From Anaeromyxobacter terrae (GTDB lineage Bacteria > Myxococcota > Myxococcia > Myxococcales > Anaeromyxobacteraceae), in assembly GCF_022690685.1 (NCBI RefSeq), contig NZ_JALCYY010000018.1, forward strand, positions 26,422-90,421: a stretch of 64,000 bases of DNA, in the 5' to 3' direction. The translations under genes were made by a program, and so were the position numbers. Shown piece after piece: positions 56,753 through 64,000 of the stretch (the first letter of the stretch is position 1; every line of letters begins with the position of its first letter). The notes below the pieces were generated by a model, which made no database searches, was not told where the DNA came from, and saw only the letters and a list, made by a program, of their open reading frames with translations.

Positions 56753-58369
56753 CTACTGGCGGCCGCCGACCGGCACCGCGACGTAGGCGAGGTCCTGCCC
56801 GCGGCGCACGCGCAGGAGCGCGACGTCGCCGTCCTTCATCTTGGCGATCGCCTGCGCGACGTCCTGGACCGTCTTCACCGGCTTCCGGTTCAGCTCGACG
56901 ATGATCATGCCCGGCTCGATGCCCGCGCGCGCGGCCGGGCCGCTCGCCGCCACGTCGCGCACGAGCACACCTTCGCCCGGCTCGACCCCGAGCTGGCGTG
57001 CGATCTGCGGCGTCAGGTCGGCGAGCGTGACGCCGAGCTTCGGGCTCTTGTCGCCCTTCTGCTCCTCCTCGCCCGTGTCGCCGCGCGCGATCGCCTCCTC
57101 GTCGTCGGGGCGCTGCGCCACCGCGAAGCTGAGCTGCTTCTTCTGCCCGCCGCGGAGCACCGTCAGGTCCACCTTGCTGCCCGGCGGGACCATCGCGACG
57201 GTGCGCGTGAGATCGCTGCCCGACGCCACCGGCTTGCCGTTCACGGCGACGATGACGTCGCCCGGCTGGACGCCGGCCTTGGCCGCCGGGCCGCGCGGGA
57301 CGACGCCCTGCACGAGCGCGCCCTTCTGATCGGGCGGCAGCCCGAAGCCCTGCGCGAGGTCGCGGCTCAGATCCGTGATGGAAACGCCCGCGTAGCCGCG
57401 CGTCACCTTCCCCTTCTCGCGGAGCTGGGGGAGGATCGACTTCGCGAGGTTGATCGGGACGGCGAAGCCGACGCCCGAGCCGAGCTGCGGCGACACGATC
57501 GCGGTGTTGATGCCGACGACCTCGCCGCGGAGGTTGAAGAGCGGGCCGCCCGAGTTGCCGGAGTTGATGGCGGCGTCGGTCTGGAGGAAGTCGTCGTACG
57601 TGCCGGTGGGGTTCACCTCGCGGCCGCGGTGCTTCGCGGAGATGATGCCGAGCGTGGCGGTGTTGCGCAGGCCGAAGGGGCTGCCGAGCGCGAGCACGAA
57701 GTCGCCCTGCCGGATCGCGTCGGAGTCGCCGAGCACGACGTTCGGGAGGTTCTTCGGCGGGTTCACGAGCCGGATGAGCGCCACGTCGGTGGCGGGGTCG
57801 CGCCCGACCGTCTCCGCCTTGAACTCGCCGCCGTCGGTGAGCCGGACGAGGATGTCCGTCGCGTCCTGGACGACGTGGTTGTTCGTGAGGATGAAGCCGT
57901 CCGGGCTGATGAGGAACCCCGAGCCGAGCGACGAGCCGCGGAACTCCTCCGGCATCTGCGGCGCGGGGCGACCGCCGAAGAACTTCTCGAAGAAGTCCTG
58001 GAACTCCTGGTCGTCGCCGCCGCCCTGGCCGGGCGCGCCGCCGCGGCCGCCCGGGGCCTGCCCGCGGCCGTGGGGCGACTGCGGCATCCCGCGGACCGGC
58101 GGGTGCTTCACGACGGTGGTGGTCGAGATGTTCACGACCGCCCCCTGCACCTTCTCGATGAGCGGCGCGACGGAGCCCTGGGCCGGAACGGCGATCTGTG
58201 CCTGCTGCTGCGGGCTCTGCTGGGCGGCTTCCACGAACAGCGGCGCCTCGCGGCCAGCGGGCGCCGCGGCGGGCCGCTGCGGCTCGGTCGCGGCGCGACC
58301 GTCCTGCGAGCACGCGAGCAGAGCCGCGATGAACGTGATGCTGAGGCTTCGACGGATGATGCGGCGCAT
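56753..58369 (-). CDS. DegP/HtrA-family serine protease with two PDZ domains
   Basis: 538 residues. A signal with lipobox-like ALLACS (Cys about 20) suggests a periplasmic lipoprotein. After a Gln/Pro/Gly-rich linker comes the trypsin-like domain with the triad His (LTNNHVV), Asp (TDVALI) and Ser (GNSGGPLF). Two PDZ domains follow (about 310-400 and 445-530; GDVIVAVNGKPV, GMIIVELNRKPV) for cage assembly and peptide sensing. It degrades or refolds envelope proteins. It is the last gene of the ftsH-grpE block. No sigma-E-type element is evident. Confidence 0.95.
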   Translation of the reverse strand: MRRIIRRSLSITFIAALLACSQDGRAATEPQRPAAAPAGREAPLFVEAAQQSPQQQAQIAVPAQGSVAPLIEKVQGAVVNISTTTVVKHPPVRGMPQSPHGRGQAPGGRGGAPGQGGGDDQEFQDFFEKFFGGRPAPQMPEEFRGSSLGSGFLISPDGFILTNNHVVQDATDILVRLTDGGEFKAETVGRDPATDVALIRLVNPPKNLPNVVLGDSDAIRQGDFVLALGSPFGLRNTATLGIISAKHRGREVNPTGTYDDFLQTDAAINSGNSGGPLFNLRGEVVGINTAIVSPQLGSGVGFAVPINLAKSILPQLREKGKVTRGYAGVSITDLSRDLAQGFGLPPDQKGALVQGVVPRGPAAKAGVQPGDVIVAVNGKPVASGSDLTRTVAMVPPGSKVDLTVLRGGQKKQLSFAVAQRPDDEEAIARGDTGEEEQKGDKSPKLGVTLADLTPQIARQLGVEPGEGVLVRDVAASGPAARAGIEPGMIIVELNRKPVKTVQDVAQAIAKMKDGDVALLRVRRGQDLAYVAVPVGGRQ

Positions 58370-58467
58370 ACTGCTCTCCTCGGAAAGTTGATCCGGCCGA
58401 AAGACGTACGGCGGGAAGATCTATTCCCGCCGCGCGCGCCGCGGCCGGCGCGGAACCGCGCGAGATG

Positions 58468-59112
58468 CTACGCCTGAGCGAGACGCCCGACCCGCACCCG
58501 CGCGGGGCGAAGGACGCGGTCGCCGATGCGGTAACCCGCGCGGATCTCGTGCAGCACGAGGCCGTCCTGCGCGGCGTCCGCCACGGGGATGACGTCGATC
58601 GCCTCGGCGATGTGCGGGTCGAACGGCTGGCCTTGCACGGGGATCTTCTGCGCCCCGAGCTCGGAGATGCGCTTGTGCAACGACACGAGCGAGAGGCGCA
58701 CCCCCTCCGCGAGGCTCTTGAACGCGTCGCCCTGGGCCTCACCGGCGCTCGCCGCCGCCAGCGCGCGCTCGAGATCGTCCGCGGCCTCGAGGAGCCCCTG
58801 CACCACGTTGATGCGCTCGGCCTCGACGAGGCGCGCGCGCTCGCGCTCGAGTCGCTGCCGGAACGCCTTGTTGTCCTCGACGAGCGCCGCATACGCGCGC
58901 GTCAGCTCGTCGATCCGGGCTTCCTGCGCGGCGAGCTGCGCGGCGCGCGGATCCGCGGGCACCTCCGCCGCCTGCGCGCCCAAGGTCTCCTCGGACCCGC
59001 CCTCCTCGTTCTCCACGGGCGCACCGTCGCTGCGGAACCGCCGCCTGTCGACGACCTTCACCTGCGGCTCGCCGGCCTCGGGGCCGGGCGGACCGCGACG
59101 TTCATCGGACAT
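58468..59112 (-). CDS. grpE: Nucleotide exchange factor GrpE
   Basis: 214 residues from the ATG at 59112 (MSDERRG). An acidic, poorly conserved N-terminus (1-70) leads to the long dimerising helix (about 75-130; ELTRAYAALVEDNKAFRQR) and the C-terminal beta domain with PFDPHIAEAI near the DnaK contact. It releases ADP from DnaK. No dnaK or dnaJ is in the window. A consensus-like promoter lies 24-51 bases upstream. Confidence 0.93.
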   Translation of the reverse strand: MSDERRGPPGPEAGEPQVKVVDRRRFRSDGAPVENEEGGSEETLGAQAAEVPADPRAAQLAAQEARIDELTRAYAALVEDNKAFRQRLERERARLVEAERINVVQGLLEAADDLERALAAASAGEAQGDAFKSLAEGVRLSLVSLHKRISELGAQKIPVQGQPFDPHIAEAIDVIPVADAAQDGLVLHEIRAGYRIGDRVLRPARVRVGRLAQA

Positions 59113-59135
59113 GCCTTGTCGTGCCTCCGGCCGCG

Positions 59136-59163
59136 AACGTAACCACACGCCCGGGGCTGTCAA
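59136..59163 (-). promoter_or_regulatory. Candidate sigma70 promoter of grpE
   Basis: TTGACA (59163-59158) and TACGTT (59141-59136), spacer 16. The best consensus promoter in the window. It separates grpE from the ftsH unit, so the block has at least two transcripts. Confidence 0.7.
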
Positions 59164-59172
59164 ACGCGTGAT

Positions 59173-59201
59173 ACCCCGCCGGCGCGCGTGCGCCGCGGGG
59201 T
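59173..59201 (-). terminator. Hairpin between the sigma-1.1-like gene and grpE promoter
   Basis: ACCCCGCCGGCGC (59173-59185) pairs with GCGCCGCGGGGT (59190-59201) with one bulged C. Located 36 bases after the stop at 59237 and ending just before the grpE promoter; no T-run. Confidence 0.55.
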
Positions 59202-59236
59202 CATGGGGCGGGGCCGGCGAGCCGCCGGGCGCGGGC

Positions 59237-59464
59237 TCAGGGCGGCGGCGGGTCTCCGGGCAGCTCGTCGAGGGTCTCGCCGCGCGCGTCGCGGATCTCC
59301 ACTCCGGCGGCGCGCAGGCTGTAGAACAGCAGCCAGCGCTCCGCCGGGGACAGGCTCCCGTGCGGGAGCGCGCGATCGATCTCCTGCAGCGACAGGTGTC
59401 CGCGCCGGATGCCGGTCTGGAAGAGGACCTTGCGCGCCTCGTGGCTCTCGGATGCGTGCTTCAC
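59237..59464 (-). CDS. Stand-alone sigma70 region-1.1-like protein
   Basis: 75 residues from a GTG that overlaps the ftsH stop (GTGA). The sequence [20 protein letters not shown], then [18 protein letters not shown] and RAAGVEIRD follows the pattern of region 1.1 of primary sigma factors (xxLxxxGxxxGxLTxxEIxxxLPxxxLxxExxxxLxxxLxxxGIEVxD). No other sigma regions are present. Region 1.1 in sigma70 is a negatively charged fold that masks DNA-binding surfaces. A free copy could bind RNA polymerase or serve another partner of FtsH. The match is by eye and should be tested. Confidence 0.75.
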   Translation of the reverse strand: MKHASESHEARKVLFQTGIRRGHLSLQEIDRALPHGSLSPAERWLLFYSLRAAGVEIRDARGETLDELPGDPPPP

Positions 59465-61551
59465 TCTCCGTCCTCGCGCGCCGTGCCGGCCACCGCCTGC
59501 GGCCCCTGCCAGGAGTCGCGGTGCTCCTCCGCCATCGCCACCGGCCGCGAGGGATTCTCGGGCGGCGCCTCCGCGTGTCCGGGGCCGTGGATCGTGCCGG
59601 GCCGGAAGACCTTGGGGCCCCACAGCCGCGTCATCTCCTCCTCCTCGACCACCTCCGCCGTGAGGAGCCGCGCGGCCATGGCGTCGAGCTTGTCGCGGTG
59701 GCGGCGGACCGCCTCCTGCGCGCGTTGATGCGCCTCGACGACGAGTGACTGCACCTCGCGGTCCACCTCGAGCGCCGTCTGCTCCGAGTAGGTGCGCGGC
59801 TCGAACCCCTTGCCGAGGAAGGACGGCGCGCGCTCCTCGTTGAGCGCGATCGGCCCGAGCGCCACGCTCATGCCGTAGTCCTTCACCATCATGCGGGCGA
59901 GGCCGGTCGCCTGTTGCAGGTCGTTCGAGGCGCCGGTGGAGGGCTCGCCGAACACCTCCTCCTCGGCGACGCGCCCGCCCATGAGCCCGGCCATGCGGTC
60001 GCGCAGCTCGGAGAGCGTGAGGAGGTAGCGATCCTCGATCGGCAGCTGGAGCGTGTAGCCGAGCGCGCCGAGGCCGCGCGGGATGATCGAGACCTTCGTC
60101 ACCCGGTCCGCGTAAGGCAGCATCCAGGAGACGAGCGCGTGGCCCGCCTCGTGGAACGCGACGATCTCCTTCTCGCGCTCGTTGATGCGCCGGCTCTTCT
60201 TCTCGAGCCCGGCGACGACGCGCTCGATCGCCTCCTCGAACTCCGAGCGCGTGACCGCGCTCTTGTTGCGCCGGGCGGCGAGCAGCGCCGCCTCGTTCAC
60301 CACGTTCGCGAGGTCCGCGCCGGCGAAGCCCGGCGTGCGCGCCGCGACCGAGCGGAGATCCACGTCCGCGCCGAGCTTCACGTTCTTCGCGTGGATCTGG
60401 AGGATCTTCTCGCGGCCGCGCTTGTCCGGGCGATCGACGAGGACCTGCCGGTCGAAGCGGCCCGGCCGCATCAGCGCGGGGTCGAGGATCTCGGGCCGGT
60501 TCGTGGCGCCCATGATGATGAGCCCTGCGCGCGCGTCGAACCCGTCCATCTCGGCGAGGAGCTGGTTCAGCGTCTGCTCGCGCTCGTCGTGCCCGCCGAC
60601 CACGCCCGAGTTGCGCGACTTGCCGAGCGCGTCGAGCTCGTCGATGAACACGATGCAGGGCGCCTTCTGCGTCGCCTGGGCGAAGAGGTCGCGCACCCGG
60701 GCGGCGCCGACGCCCACGAACATCTCCACGAACTCCGAGCCGGAGAGCGAGAAGAAGGGCACGCCCGCCTCGCCGGCGGTGGCGCGGGCGAGGAGCGTCT
60801 TGCCCGTGCCCGGCGGGCCGACGAGCAGCACGCCCTTCGGGATCCGGCCGCCGAGCCGCCGGTACTTCTCCGGCGTCTTCAGGAACTCGACGATCTCCTG
60901 GAGCTCCTCCACCGCCTCGTCGATCCCGGCCACGTCCTGGAACGTGATGCCGGTGTCCGGCTCCATGTGGACGCGCGCGCGCGTCTTGCCGAACGCCATG
61001 ACGCCGGGCGGCCCCTGCCCCATCTGCCCGGACATGCGCCGCATGATCCACGCCCAGAACAGCAGCCCGAGCGCGATGGGCGCGACCCAGACCCAGAACA
61101 GGTCGCCCATGCCGCCGCCGGCGACCGCGTCGTACGGCACGCCCGCCTTCTCGATGGCCGGGACGAGCTCGTCGTCGCCGCCGGGGATGCGCGTCGCGAC
61201 GTACGGGAGCGCCTGACCTCCCTTGTCGCTCCTCTCGCCGTCGGCGGCGCCGCCCTCCACCGGCTTCGGGATGCCGCGGACCCAGTCCGGCCCGATCACG
61301 ACGCGCTCGAAGCTGCTCTGGCGCACCATCTCCTTGAACTGTGAGTACGGGATGCGCCTCACGCCGACGTCCTGGAACGCCCGGAAGAGGAACACCGCGA
61401 GCGCGATGAGCACGAGCCACGCCGCTGGCGAGGCGAGCGGCACGCGTGTCTGCGGTCCCTGGCGCGAGCCTCGCTCGCCCCGCTGTCCGTGTGGCTTCTT
61501 GTCGTCCGCTGGCACTGGGCCTCCCGCCCCCTTCGCAGGGAATCTGTGCAT
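59461..61551 (-). CDS. ftsH: ATP-dependent zinc metalloprotease FtsH
   Basis: About 696 residues from an ATG at 61551; the longer frame adds 14 low-complexity residues. Two membrane helices ([15 protein letters not shown] near 45, [15 protein letters not shown] near 150) bracket a periplasmic domain. AAA+ module: GPPGTGKT near 240, Walker [12 protein letters not shown], second-region RPGRFDRQ. Zinc site HEAGH near 467 with the third ligand Asp in [10 protein letters not shown]. It extracts and degrades membrane and regulatory proteins. A Pro/Ala-rich tail of about 50 residues follows. The sigma-1.1-like gene is translationally coupled to it. Confidence 0.97.
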   Translation of the reverse strand: MHRFPAKGAGGPVPADDKKPHGQRGERGSRQGPQTRVPLASPAAWLVLIALAVFLFRAFQDVGVRRIPYSQFKEMVRQSSFERVVIGPDWVRGIPKPVEGGAADGERSDKGGQALPYVATRIPGGDDELVPAIEKAGVPYDAVAGGGMGDLFWVWVAPIALGLLFWAWIMRRMSGQMGQGPPGVMAFGKTRARVHMEPDTGITFQDVAGIDEAVEELQEIVEFLKTPEKYRRLGGRIPKGVLLVGPPGTGKTLLARATAGEAGVPFFSLSGSEFVEMFVGVGAARVRDLFAQATQKAPCIVFIDELDALGKSRNSGVVGGHDEREQTLNQLLAEMDGFDARAGLIIMGATNRPEILDPALMRPGRFDRQVLVDRPDKRGREKILQIHAKNVKLGADVDLRSVAARTPGFAGADLANVVNEAALLAARRNKSAVTRSEFEEAIERVVAGLEKKSRRINEREKEIVAFHEAGHALVSWMLPYADRVTKVSIIPRGLGALGYTLQLPIEDRYLLTLSELRDRMAGLMGGRVAEEEVFGEPSTGASNDLQQATGLARMMVKDYGMSVALGPIALNEERAPSFLGKGFEPRTYSEQTALEVDREVQSLVVEAHQRAQEAVRRHRDKLDAMAARLLTAEVVEEEEMTRLWGPKVFRPGTIHGPGHAEAPPENPSRPVAMAEEHRDSWQGPQAVAGTAREDGE

Positions 61552-61717
61552 GTCGGGGGAGCGGGCAATCCGCCGCCTCACGATGGAGCGCACCGATCCG
61601 AGGTCGGGCGAGGGCAGCAGACCGAGAGGGTCGGCCAGGCGGGCGCGTGGCCGAGAGACGGGCGGCTTCGCGCCGAGCGCGGAGGCTGCGTGACGCGACG
61701 CGGACGGCGCCGCCGCC

Positions 61718-62107
61718 TCAGAGCCCCAGCAGCTTCGCGATGGTCTTCTCGTCCGCCGCGGGGAACTCGTACTGATCGAGCTCGTCGGGGCGCACCCACC
61801 GGTGGGCGTGGACGCGCAGGTTCTGGATCGGCCCCGTCACGAGGCGGCACCGGTAGACGCAGAAGTCGATGTCGTAGCCCTCGTACGCGTGCTCGACGTG
61901 GATCACGCGATCGCCGACCTCGACGCCGATCGCCATCTCCTCGCGCAGCTCGCGCGCGAGCGCGGCTGGGTCGGACTCACCGGCCTCGACGCGCCCGCCC
62001 GGGAACTCCCAGAGGAGCGGCAACGAGGCGCGCGGCGGGCGCTGGGTGATGAGGTACTTCCCGTCCTGCTCGATCATCGCCCCGACGACCCGGATCTTCC
62101 GGCGCAT
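61718..62107 (-). CDS. NUDIX hydrolase (MutT-like)
   Basis: 129 residues. N-terminal [17 protein letters not shown] and [15 protein letters not shown], then the NUDIX box [24 protein letters not shown], here split for length: [14 protein letters not shown] and RELREEMAI. The consensus Gly near the box end (REUxEExGU) is Ala, otherwise intact, including the four metal-binding Glu. Members hydrolyse nucleoside diphosphate derivatives such as 8-oxo-dGTP; substrate not proven. It lies 166 bases upstream of ftsH on the same strand. Confidence 0.92.
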   Translation of the reverse strand: MRRKIRVVGAMIEQDGKYLITQRPPRASLPLLWEFPGGRVEAGESDPAALARELREEMAIGVEVGDRVIHVEHAYEGYDIDFCVYRCRLVTGPIQNLRVHAHRWVRPDELDQYEFPAADEKTIAKLLGL

Positions 62108-62241
62108 CGCTTCTGTCCTCGTTCGGCCTCGAGCCCGCGCGGCGCTCGCCTGATCTCGTCGGAAAGCGAGGCGGGCGCGACCGCCCGCTCCGGCAGGTGG
62201 CGCACCGCGCCGACCCTCATGAATTGTAGAATCGGCAAACC

Positions 62242-63627
62242 ATGGCGTCCATCCGCTTCCTCGGCGCGGCGGGTACTGTGACCGGCTCGCGCTTCCTCGT
62301 GGAGTCCGGCTCGGTGCGGGTCCTCGTCGACGCGGGCCTCTTCCAGGGCCAGAAGGAGCTGCGGCTCAGGAACCGCGCCCCCTGGCCGGTGCCTCCCGGC
62401 TCGATCGACGCGGTGGTCCTCACCCACGCGCACCTGGACCACACCGGGGCCCTGCCCCTGCTCGTGCGCTCCGGCTTCCGCGGTCTCGCGCACTGCACGC
62501 CCGCGACGCGCGACCTCGCCGGCCTCCTCCTGCCCGACTCGGGTCGGCTGCAGGAAGAGGAGGCGCGCTACGCGAACCGGAAGGGTTACTCGAAGCACGC
62601 CCCGAACGCGGCGCCGCTCTACTCGGAGGCCGACGCCCTCGCGACGCTCCCGGTGCTGTCGCCTCTCCGTTACGGCGAGCTGCGCGAGATCGCCCCGGGC
62701 GTCCGGCTCCGCTTCCGCCGCGCGGGCCACATCCTCGGCAGCGCCCTCGCGGAGCTCGAGCTCGACGGCCCGCGGCCGCTGCGGCTCCTGTTCAGCGGGG
62801 ACCTCGGACGCTACGGCGCGCCCATCCTCCCCGACCCGGAGCCGGGCGCCGACGCGGACGCGCTCGTCCTCGAGAGCACCTACGGCGGCAAGAGGCACCC
62901 GGAGGTCCCGGCCGCGGCGGCGCTGGCGGAGGAGATCCGCCGCGCCGTCCGGTCGGGCGGGGCGATCGTCGTGCCCGCCTTCGCGATCGGCCGCACGCAG
63001 GAGCTGCTGTTCACGCTCCGCGACCTCGAATCGCGCGGCGAGATCCCCGCGCTCCCGGTCTTCGCGGACTCGCCGATGGCGATCGACGCCACGCCGATCT
63101 TCCTCGCCCACCGCGACGACCACGACGATGAGATGACGAGGCTCATCGCGGCGGGCAAGGAGCCTTTGCGGCCCGCGAAGCTCACGTTCTGCCGCAGCCC
63201 GGAGCAGTCGAAGGCCGTGAACGACGTCCGCGTCCCGTGCATCATCCTGGCCGCCTCGGGGATGGCGACGGGCGGGCGCGTCCTCCACCACCTCGCGCAC
63301 CGGCTCCCTGACCCGCGGACCACCGTCCTCCTCGTCGGGTTCCAGGCGGCGGGGACGCGGGGCGCCACGCTCCAGAATGGTGCTCCCACGGTCCGGATCC
63401 ACGGCGAGGACGTGCCGGTGAAGGCGCGCGTGGCGACGATCAGCGGCTTCTCCGCGCACGCGGACGAGGCGGAGATCTCGCGCTGGCTCGCGACGTTCCC
63501 CTCGAAGCCGCGCCGGACCTTCCTCGTGCACGGCGAGAGCGCGGCGCTCACCGCGTCGAAGGCGCGCATGGACGCGCTCGGCTGGCCGGCGCAGGTGGCG
63601 CGGCACCTCGAGGAGGTCGCGCTGTGA
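62242..63627 (+). CDS. Metallo-beta-lactamase/beta-CASP RNase-like protein
   Basis: 461 residues. MBL core with HAHLDHTG (near 60), GHILGS and an FSGDLGRYG motif; the beta-CASP insert and C-terminal RMMBL part carry ISGFSAHAD (near 402) and FLVHGES. This is the CPSF73/YsH1-type family of RNA endo/exonucleases, which in bacteria includes proteins of unclear substrate. A single gene overlapping the next by four bases (GTGA). Confidence 0.93.
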   Translation: MASIRFLGAAGTVTGSRFLVESGSVRVLVDAGLFQGQKELRLRNRAPWPVPPGSIDAVVLTHAHLDHTGALPLLVRSGFRGLAHCTPATRDLAGLLLPDSGRLQEEEARYANRKGYSKHAPNAAPLYSEADALATLPVLSPLRYGELREIAPGVRLRFRRAGHILGSALAELELDGPRPLRLLFSGDLGRYGAPILPDPEPGADADALVLESTYGGKRHPEVPAAAALAEEIRRAVRSGGAIVVPAFAIGRTQELLFTLRDLESRGEIPALPVFADSPMAIDATPIFLAHRDDHDDEMTRLIAAGKEPLRPAKLTFCRSPEQSKAVNDVRVPCIILAASGMATGGRVLHHLAHRLPDPRTTVLLVGFQAAGTRGATLQNGAPTVRIHGEDVPVKARVATISGFSAHADEAEISRWLATFPSKPRRTFLVHGESAALTASKARMDALGWPAQVARHLEEVAL

Positions 63628-64000
63628 TCCGCGGTGGCGCCGGGGGGAGAACGCCGACGCTCGGACCGGGGCTGCTCCTCGACGGCGCCCTCGGGACGGC
63701 GCTCATCGCGCGCGGGCTCCCGCTCGAGGCGCTCCCGGAGGAGTGGCTCGTGACGCGCCCCGACGCCGTCCGGGAGGTCCACGCCGAGCACGCCGCGGCC
63801 GGCGCCGGGCTCGTCCTGACCTGCACCTTCAACCTCGCGGCGCCGAGGCTCGCCGCGCGCGTCGACCCCGGCCGCGTCGAGGCGCTCGCCGCGACGGCCG
63901 TTCGTCTCGCGCGCGAGGCCGCGCCGCACGCGCGGGTCGCAGGCGCGCTCGGACCGACCGGCCTCGCCGGCCCGGGGCGGGCGGCGCCCATCCGCGCCCT
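63624..64000 (+). CDS. Homocysteine S-methyltransferase-family protein (3' end outside window)
   Basis: About 125 residues visible from a GTG overlapping the beta-CASP gene stop; GAGGAGG lies about 10 bases upstream. The sequence LLLDGALGTALIARGLPL, then LVLTCTFNLAAPRLA and VAGALGPTG, is the N-terminal half of the homocysteine-methyltransferase barrel shared by MetH, BhmT and MmuM. The zinc-binding Cys pair would be further on. Without the rest it cannot be decided whether this is a short stand-alone enzyme or the start of cobalamin-dependent methionine synthase. Confidence 0.85.
   Translation, partial: MIRGGAGGRTPTLGPGLLLDGALGTALIARGLPLEALPEEWLVTRPDAVREVHAEHAAAGAGLVLTCTFNLAAPRLAARVDPGRVEALAATAVRLAREAAPHARVAGALGPTGLAGPGRAAPIRA

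Overview
The window reads as one continuous piece of a very GC-rich bacterial chromosome with tightly packed genes. Strong third-position G/C bias gives long spurious antisense frames almost everywhere. The gene set points to Myxococcota, most likely an Anaeromyxobacter-like, metal-respiring myxobacterium. The pointers are a ten-heme OmcA/MtrC-type surface lipoprotein, a Ser/Thr kinase next to an FHA-GAF sigma54 activator, a PilZ protein of the short myxobacterial type, and many exported lipoproteins and hypothetical proteins. The genus is an inference; no 16S gene is present. There is no rRNA, CRISPR array, prophage or intact insertion sequence; there is one tRNA (Thr, CGT).

Layout. 1-3.7 kb (minus): an apparent four-gene run with a degenerate PAS/histidine-kinase-like protein, a metallophosphoesterase that seems to lack an ordinary start codon, and two uncharacterised proteins. 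4.1-7.7 kb (plus): Lon protease and a divergent SDR/epimerase. 7.9-13.1 kb (plus): a compact signalling operon of membrane Ser/Thr kinase, TPR-type exported protein, FHA-GAF-sigma54 activator and lipoprotein, with 4-base overlaps at two of the three junctions. 13.2-22.5 kb: small membrane proteins, an anomalous lower-GC gap, mutL, a lysophospholipid-type acyltransferase, pgi, a fatty-acid desaturase, a cytochrome c lipoprotein and a CinA-type protein. 22.5-30.1 kb (minus): tmk, thrC, an AlaC-like aminotransferase, a zinc-ribbon protein with repeated threonine motifs, pcm and recG. 30.1-39.8 kb (minus): greA with a probable promoter-plus-terminator leader, carB, a cyclic-nucleotide-type sensor, a beta-barrel protein, an aspartate aminotransferase, coaD, rsmD and a CDF metal exporter. 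39.9-43.9 kb (plus): an alpha/beta hydrolase and a fused metallopeptidase/TolB-propeller/beta-barrel protein.

44.3-45.9 kb is a small accessory zone behind tRNA-Thr: lower GC, one four-helix membrane protein, strong inverted repeats and terminators, and no recombinase. Then come a FAD oxidoreductase, a DUF2239/GIY-YIG gene pair whose promoter is flanked by two copies of a TACCCGGRTGT motif, the decaheme cytochrome, and divergently a long glutamate dehydrogenase. 53-64 kb holds an ABC exporter pair, a PilZ protein, and a protein-quality-control block on the minus strand (ftsH, a stand-alone sigma70-region-1.1-like protein, grpE, a DegP/HtrA-type protease). It ends with a NUDIX hydrolase, a beta-CASP ribonuclease-like protein and the start of a homocysteine S-methyltransferase.

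The points most worth follow-up are the greA leader attenuator, the free-standing sigma 1.1 domain translationally coupled to ftsH, the kinase/FHA operon, the threonine-repeat zinc-ribbon protein, the AUC-start phosphoesterase and the metallopeptidase-propeller-barrel fusion.
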